Assembly: GCA_016287555.1 (NCBI GenBank) | Contig: JAEFAK010000087.1 | Location: forward strand, 1-7,386 | Direction: 5' to 3' | Length of the DNA: 7,386 nt | Source: Oscillospiraceae bacterium | Lineage (GTDB): Bacteria > Bacillota > Clostridia > Oscillospirales > Oscillospiraceae | Program-made: the position numbers and the translations under genes | Shown here: in pieces, positions 5,044 through 7,386 of the stretch | How positions within the stretch are numbered: the stretch's first letter is position 1 | Layout of the letters: each line of letters starts with the position of its first letter | Notes under the pieces: generated by a model | Database searches by the model: none | What the model saw: only the letters and a program-made list of their open reading frames with translations | What the model was told of the DNA's origin: nothing

Positions 5044-5784
5044 TCATTCCGCGTCTTCCCAGTTGTGCCAGACGTTCTGGACGTCGTCGTTGTCGTCGAA
5101 CATGTCGAGCATCTTCTGCATGTTCTTGACGTCGTCCTCGCTCGTCAGCTTGATATACGTCTGCGGGACCATCTCGGCCTGAGCGGAGAGGAGCTTATAG
5201 CCCTTCTTCCCCAGCTCCTCGGAGACGGCGACGAAGGCGTCGGGATCGTTGGTATAGACCTCGAAGACCTCTCCCTCGGGGGAGAAATCGTCCGCGCCGG
5301 CCTCGAGCGCGTCCATCATCATGGTATCCTCGTCGATATCGCCGTCCTCATTGTCGACGACGATGACGCCCTTCTTGTCGAAAGACCACGAGACGCAGCC
5401 GGTCGTGCCCATATTCCCGCCGTACTTATCGAAGTAATGGCGGATCTCGGAGGCGGTCCTGTTGCGGTTGTCGGTCATCGTCTCGACGATGACGGCGACG
5501 CCGGAGGGGCCGTATCCCTCGTAGGTTATGCTCTCGAAGTTCTCGGTGCTGCCCGAGCCGAGCGCCTTATCTATGGTGCGCTTGATGTTGTCGTTGGGCA
5601 TGTTGGCGGCCTTCGCCTTGGCGATGACGGCGGCGAGCCTGGAGTTGGCGGCGGGATCCCCGCTTCCGCCCTCCTTGACGGCGACGATCATCTCGCGCGC
5701 TATTTTCGTAAATGCCTGCGCGCGCTTGGCGTCCTGCGCGCCCTTGGTTTTCTGTATGTTATGCCACTTGGAGTGTCCTGACAT
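5044..5784 (-). CDS. yebC: YebC/PmpR/TACO1-family protein
   Basis: The 246-residue protein matches the YebC family from end to end at the usual length. It starts with the signature MSGHSKWHNIQKTKG and a helical region with KAKAANMPNDNIKR (56-69). It continues through the conserved core YEGYGPSGVAVIVE (88-101), TDNRNRTASEIR (104-115), GGNMG (122-126) and VSWSFDKKG (131-139), and ends in the acidic DDNDDVQNVWHNWE (231-244). Family members were long annotated as transcriptional regulators (PmpR in Pseudomonas). The mitochondrial relative TACO1 and recent bacterial work point to a ribosome-linked role in translating proline-rich stretches. It should be a soluble cytoplasmic protein. The ATG at 5784 has AGGGGAG 8 bases upstream. 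It is a single-gene unit with its own strong promoter and terminator; no ruvC/ruvA partner is adjacent here, as is seen in some bacteria. Confidence 0.97.
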   Translation of the reverse strand: MSGHSKWHNIQKTKGAQDAKRAQAFTKIAREMIVAVKEGGSGDPAANSRLAAVIAKAKAANMPNDNIKRTIDKALGSGSTENFESITYEGYGPSGVAVIVETMTDNRNRTASEIRHYFDKYGGNMGTTGCVSWSFDKKGVIVVDNEDGDIDEDTMMMDALEAGADDFSPEGEVFEVYTNDPDAFVAVSEELGKKGYKLLSAQAEMVPQTYIKLTSEDDVKNMQKMLDMFDDNDDVQNVWHNWEDAE

Positions 5785-5828
5785 AACCGCAACTCCCCTC
5801 TGTGCATGGATTTTGTTTTAACTATAGG

Positions 5829-5857
5829 ATTTTAGCACAGAAAAAGGCGCTTGGCAA
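5829..5857 (-). promoter_or_regulatory. Strong extended -10 promoter of the YebC-family gene
   Basis: On the minus strand, -35 TTGCCA (5857-5852, 5 of 6) is followed by a 17-base spacer ending in TGC and -10 TAAAAT (5834-5829, 5 of 6). The TGN before the -10 is the extended -10 element. The start site falls near 5822, giving a leader of about 38 bases with the ribosome binding site near its end. The promoter lies in the 89-base gap after the upstream DUF3794-LysM gene, for which I see no clear terminator. Confidence 0.88.
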
Positions 5858-5873
5858 GGCATAAAGGGCTCAG

Positions 5874-7386
5874 TCAGGCATTTTTTGTTATTATGAGCAG
5901 ATCGCCAGGCGCGATGCGGGCCTCCGCGTCGAGCCCGTTGAGGCGGCGTATCGCCTCGCGCGAGGCCCGGCAGCGCTTGGCAAGGCTCCAGAGATCATCC
6001 TCCCGCCCCACTCTGGCGACGACTATCGAGGGGCGGGACGCCGCCTCAGGATCGGGCGTGCTCTTTGCGGACGACACCCAGCGAAGCTCCGTCTCGGCAA
6101 AGGTCCTCACCTCGGCGCGGAGCGACGCCGTTATCTCTGCCCCGCCCGCGGCGGGCTCCGCCGTCACGCCGGAGACGAAGACGGATACGCTGTCTCCGCG
6201 CTTTGCCGGGCAGTCGAAGGAAGCCTCCGCGCGGCCTTCGAGGACGAAGGCCTTCCCGTCCTCGCCGAGGCAGAGCGCCTTCAGCCTGACCGGGACTCGC
6301 AGGGCGTTCCCGTCCGGATTCGGGCGAAGCGCGGCGGCCGAGCAGGATACGATGGCCTTGACGCGCACGTCCGAGGCGAGGGTCTCCCTGACCGACGTCC
6401 CGCCCGAAACCGAGGAGGTCATGCTCTCGACGAACGCGCTCTTCGTCTCCGTCTCGACGAGGTCTTTGACCGCGTATACGTCCGAGACGGCGCAGACCGT
6501 CTTCTCCTCGCGGGCTGTGATCTGGACGACGGCGCCGAGTTCGACGCTGACCGTGTGCACCGTTTCCTCGCCGGAGGCGTTCTCGCGGACGTAGACCCCC
6601 GTCGGCATGACGGAGCACTCGCAGTCCGCCTCCGACCCGGAAAGCTCCAGCGACTGCGAATAAGGTATGCTGATGCGCGCGCCGGTGAGCTCGCCGCTCA
6701 TCTGCGCATAGTAGAGAAGCTCTATCTCCGCCGTTCCGGACAGGATGAGCCTCCCGCCCGCCGAGGAGAGCTTATCCGCCGTCATCGCCGCCGCGCAGCC
6801 TGCGATGCGGCCTATCGGCGGCTTAGAGGCAGGTATATCGGCGCTCTCGGCAAGGCTGAAGGTCTTTTCGGTCACGGCGGAAGCGGCGGCGAATGTATAT
6901 TCCCGCATGAGCGCCTCGACGCCGCTTCCCGCCTCGCCGCACCAGCTCAGCTCCGAGGGCATGAAGGTCCTGACGGAGGCGGCCAGCGAGGCGCGTACGA
7001 CTATCTTTCGGGAATTGATGACGCGGGCCTCGAGCCCCGTGAGCTCCGCGCGTACGACGATCCTGCCCGAGGTATCCAGTCCTGGGCTGTCGGCGGCAAA
7101 GCTCCACGGGACGGAGAGCTCGATGACGCGCGGCGCCGTCTCCCCCTCCGGAGTGTAAACGACGCAGCCCTCCACTGCCCCGGAGGCGAAGGCGGAATCC
7201 TCGCGGGCCTCCTTGCTTCTGAGCTCGACCGTGCCCGCGCAGCCGACGACGGCGGCGACGTCCGGGAGCGTGTCCGGGACGATGAGCTCCACCGTCTCCT
7301 CATGGTCGAACGAGGCCTCGGTCAGTTTTCTGAAATACAGCATGGCGTCCATGCCGAGCGCGATATCCAGAAGACGTACTTCCCGT
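5874..7386 (-). CDS. DUF3794 (SPOCS)-LysM protein, probable spore or cell-envelope assembly protein (5' end outside window)
   Basis: Residue numbers count from the ATG at 7352. An N-terminal DUF3794/SPOCS domain (about 20-122) shows the family pattern: ELIVPDTLPDV (22-32), an ELRSKEA strand, a VVYTPEGE turn, and EARVINSRKIVVRA (108-121). A second SPOCS-like repeat (about 166-285, with SADIPASKPPIGRI) and a weaker third (about 310-420) follow. The C terminus is a LysM peptidoglycan-binding domain (about 442-488; GREDDLWSLAKRC, IRRLNGL, APGDLLII). SPOCS plus C-terminal LysM is the architecture of SpoVID, the spore-coat encasement factor, so a role in spore envelope assembly is likely. There is no signal peptide, consistent with action from the mother cell. 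The ATG at 7352 has no ribosome binding site. The frame continues upstream as REVRLLDIALG, which resembles the conserved start of family members, so the true start is probably just past base 7386. The 492 residues counted are therefore a minimum. Confidence 0.9.
   Translation of the reverse strand, partial: REVRLLDIALGMDAMLYFRKLTEASFDHEETVELIVPDTLPDVAAVVGCAGTVELRSKEAREDSAFASGAVEGCVVYTPEGETAPRVIELSVPWSFAADSPGLDTSGRIVVRAELTGLEARVINSRKIVVRASLAASVRTFMPSELSWCGEAGSGVEALMREYTFAAASAVTEKTFSLAESADIPASKPPIGRIAGCAAAMTADKLSSAGGRLILSGTAEIELLYYAQMSGELTGARISIPYSQSLELSGSEADCECSVMPTGVYVRENASGEETVHTVSVELGAVVQITAREEKTVCAVSDVYAVKDLVETETKSAFVESMTSSVSGGTSVRETLASDVRVKAIVSCSAAALRPNPDGNALRVPVRLKALCLGEDGKAFVLEGRAEASFDCPAKRGDSVSVFVSGVTAEPAAGGAEITASLRAEVRTFAETELRWVSSAKSTPDPEAASRPSIVVARVGREDDLWSLAKRCRASREAIRRLNGLDAEARIAPGDLLIITKNA

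Noticed and set aside
5065..5781. 238-codon plus-strand open frame mirroring the YebC-family gene
   Set aside because: It covers almost exactly the same bases as a well-conserved minus-strand gene and is rich in Val, Asp and Leu as expected from reading that gene backwards.
5858..5873. Possible terminator for the SPOCS-LysM gene
   Set aside because: The short sequence after the stop has no stem longer than about four pairs before the YebC-gene promoter begins, so a terminator cannot be supported.
6046..6618. 190-codon arginine-rich open frame inside the SPOCS-LysM gene
   Set aside because: It is an out-of-frame shadow of the same strand; arginine and glycine richness is the expected artefact of GC-rich sequence.
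1..7386. CRISPR arrays, tRNA genes, insertion sequences, toxin-antitoxin or phage-defence genes
   Set aside because: I saw no regularly spaced direct repeats, cloverleaf-like sequences, transposase motifs or defence-protein motifs on either strand.

Overview
The window looks like chromosomal DNA of a GC-rich, probably endospore-forming member of the class Clostridia (Bacillota). The evidence is a SpoVID-like DUF3794/LysM protein, strong purine-rich ribosome binding sites, a type A RNase P RNA, an M42 aminopeptidase pair, and a palindromic intergenic repeat of a kind I associate with Oscillospirales-type gut genomes. The family-level assignment is inference. All supported genes lie on the minus strand, so the reading order below runs from high to low coordinates.

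Layout, right to left. (1) 7386-5874: the C-terminal bulk of a DUF3794 (SPOCS)-LysM envelope or spore protein, whose start lies beyond the window edge. (2) 5784-5044: a YebC/PmpR/TACO1-family protein with its own near-consensus extended -10 promoter and a perfect 13-bp terminator hairpin. (3) 4901-4161: a secreted lipoprotein of unknown function, read from a TTG start and driven by a promoter with a palindrome in its spacer. (4) 4065-3559: a small single-domain cupin with its own promoter, a leader hairpin and a terminator. (5) 3469-3113: the RNase P RNA gene (rnpB) with a near-consensus sigma-A promoter and an intrinsic terminator. (6) About 3054-2922: two inverted copies of a two-hairpin palindromic element (REP/BIME-like). 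(7) 2836-1: an apparent operon of murD followed by two tandem paralogous M42 metallopeptidases. The second peptidase overlaps the first by 8 bases and runs off the left edge.

Functionally this is mostly housekeeping: peptidoglycan precursor synthesis, tRNA 5' processing, a translation or regulatory factor, and peptide turnover. Each of the five transcription units other than the truncated right-hand gene has a recognisable promoter. The less ordinary points are murD heading an operon with aminopeptidases instead of sitting among its usual cell wall and division neighbours, the uncharacterised lipoprotein, the paired palindromic repeat, and the SPOCS-LysM protein. I found no CRISPR array, tRNA, transposase or phage gene, and no convincing new multi-gene system.
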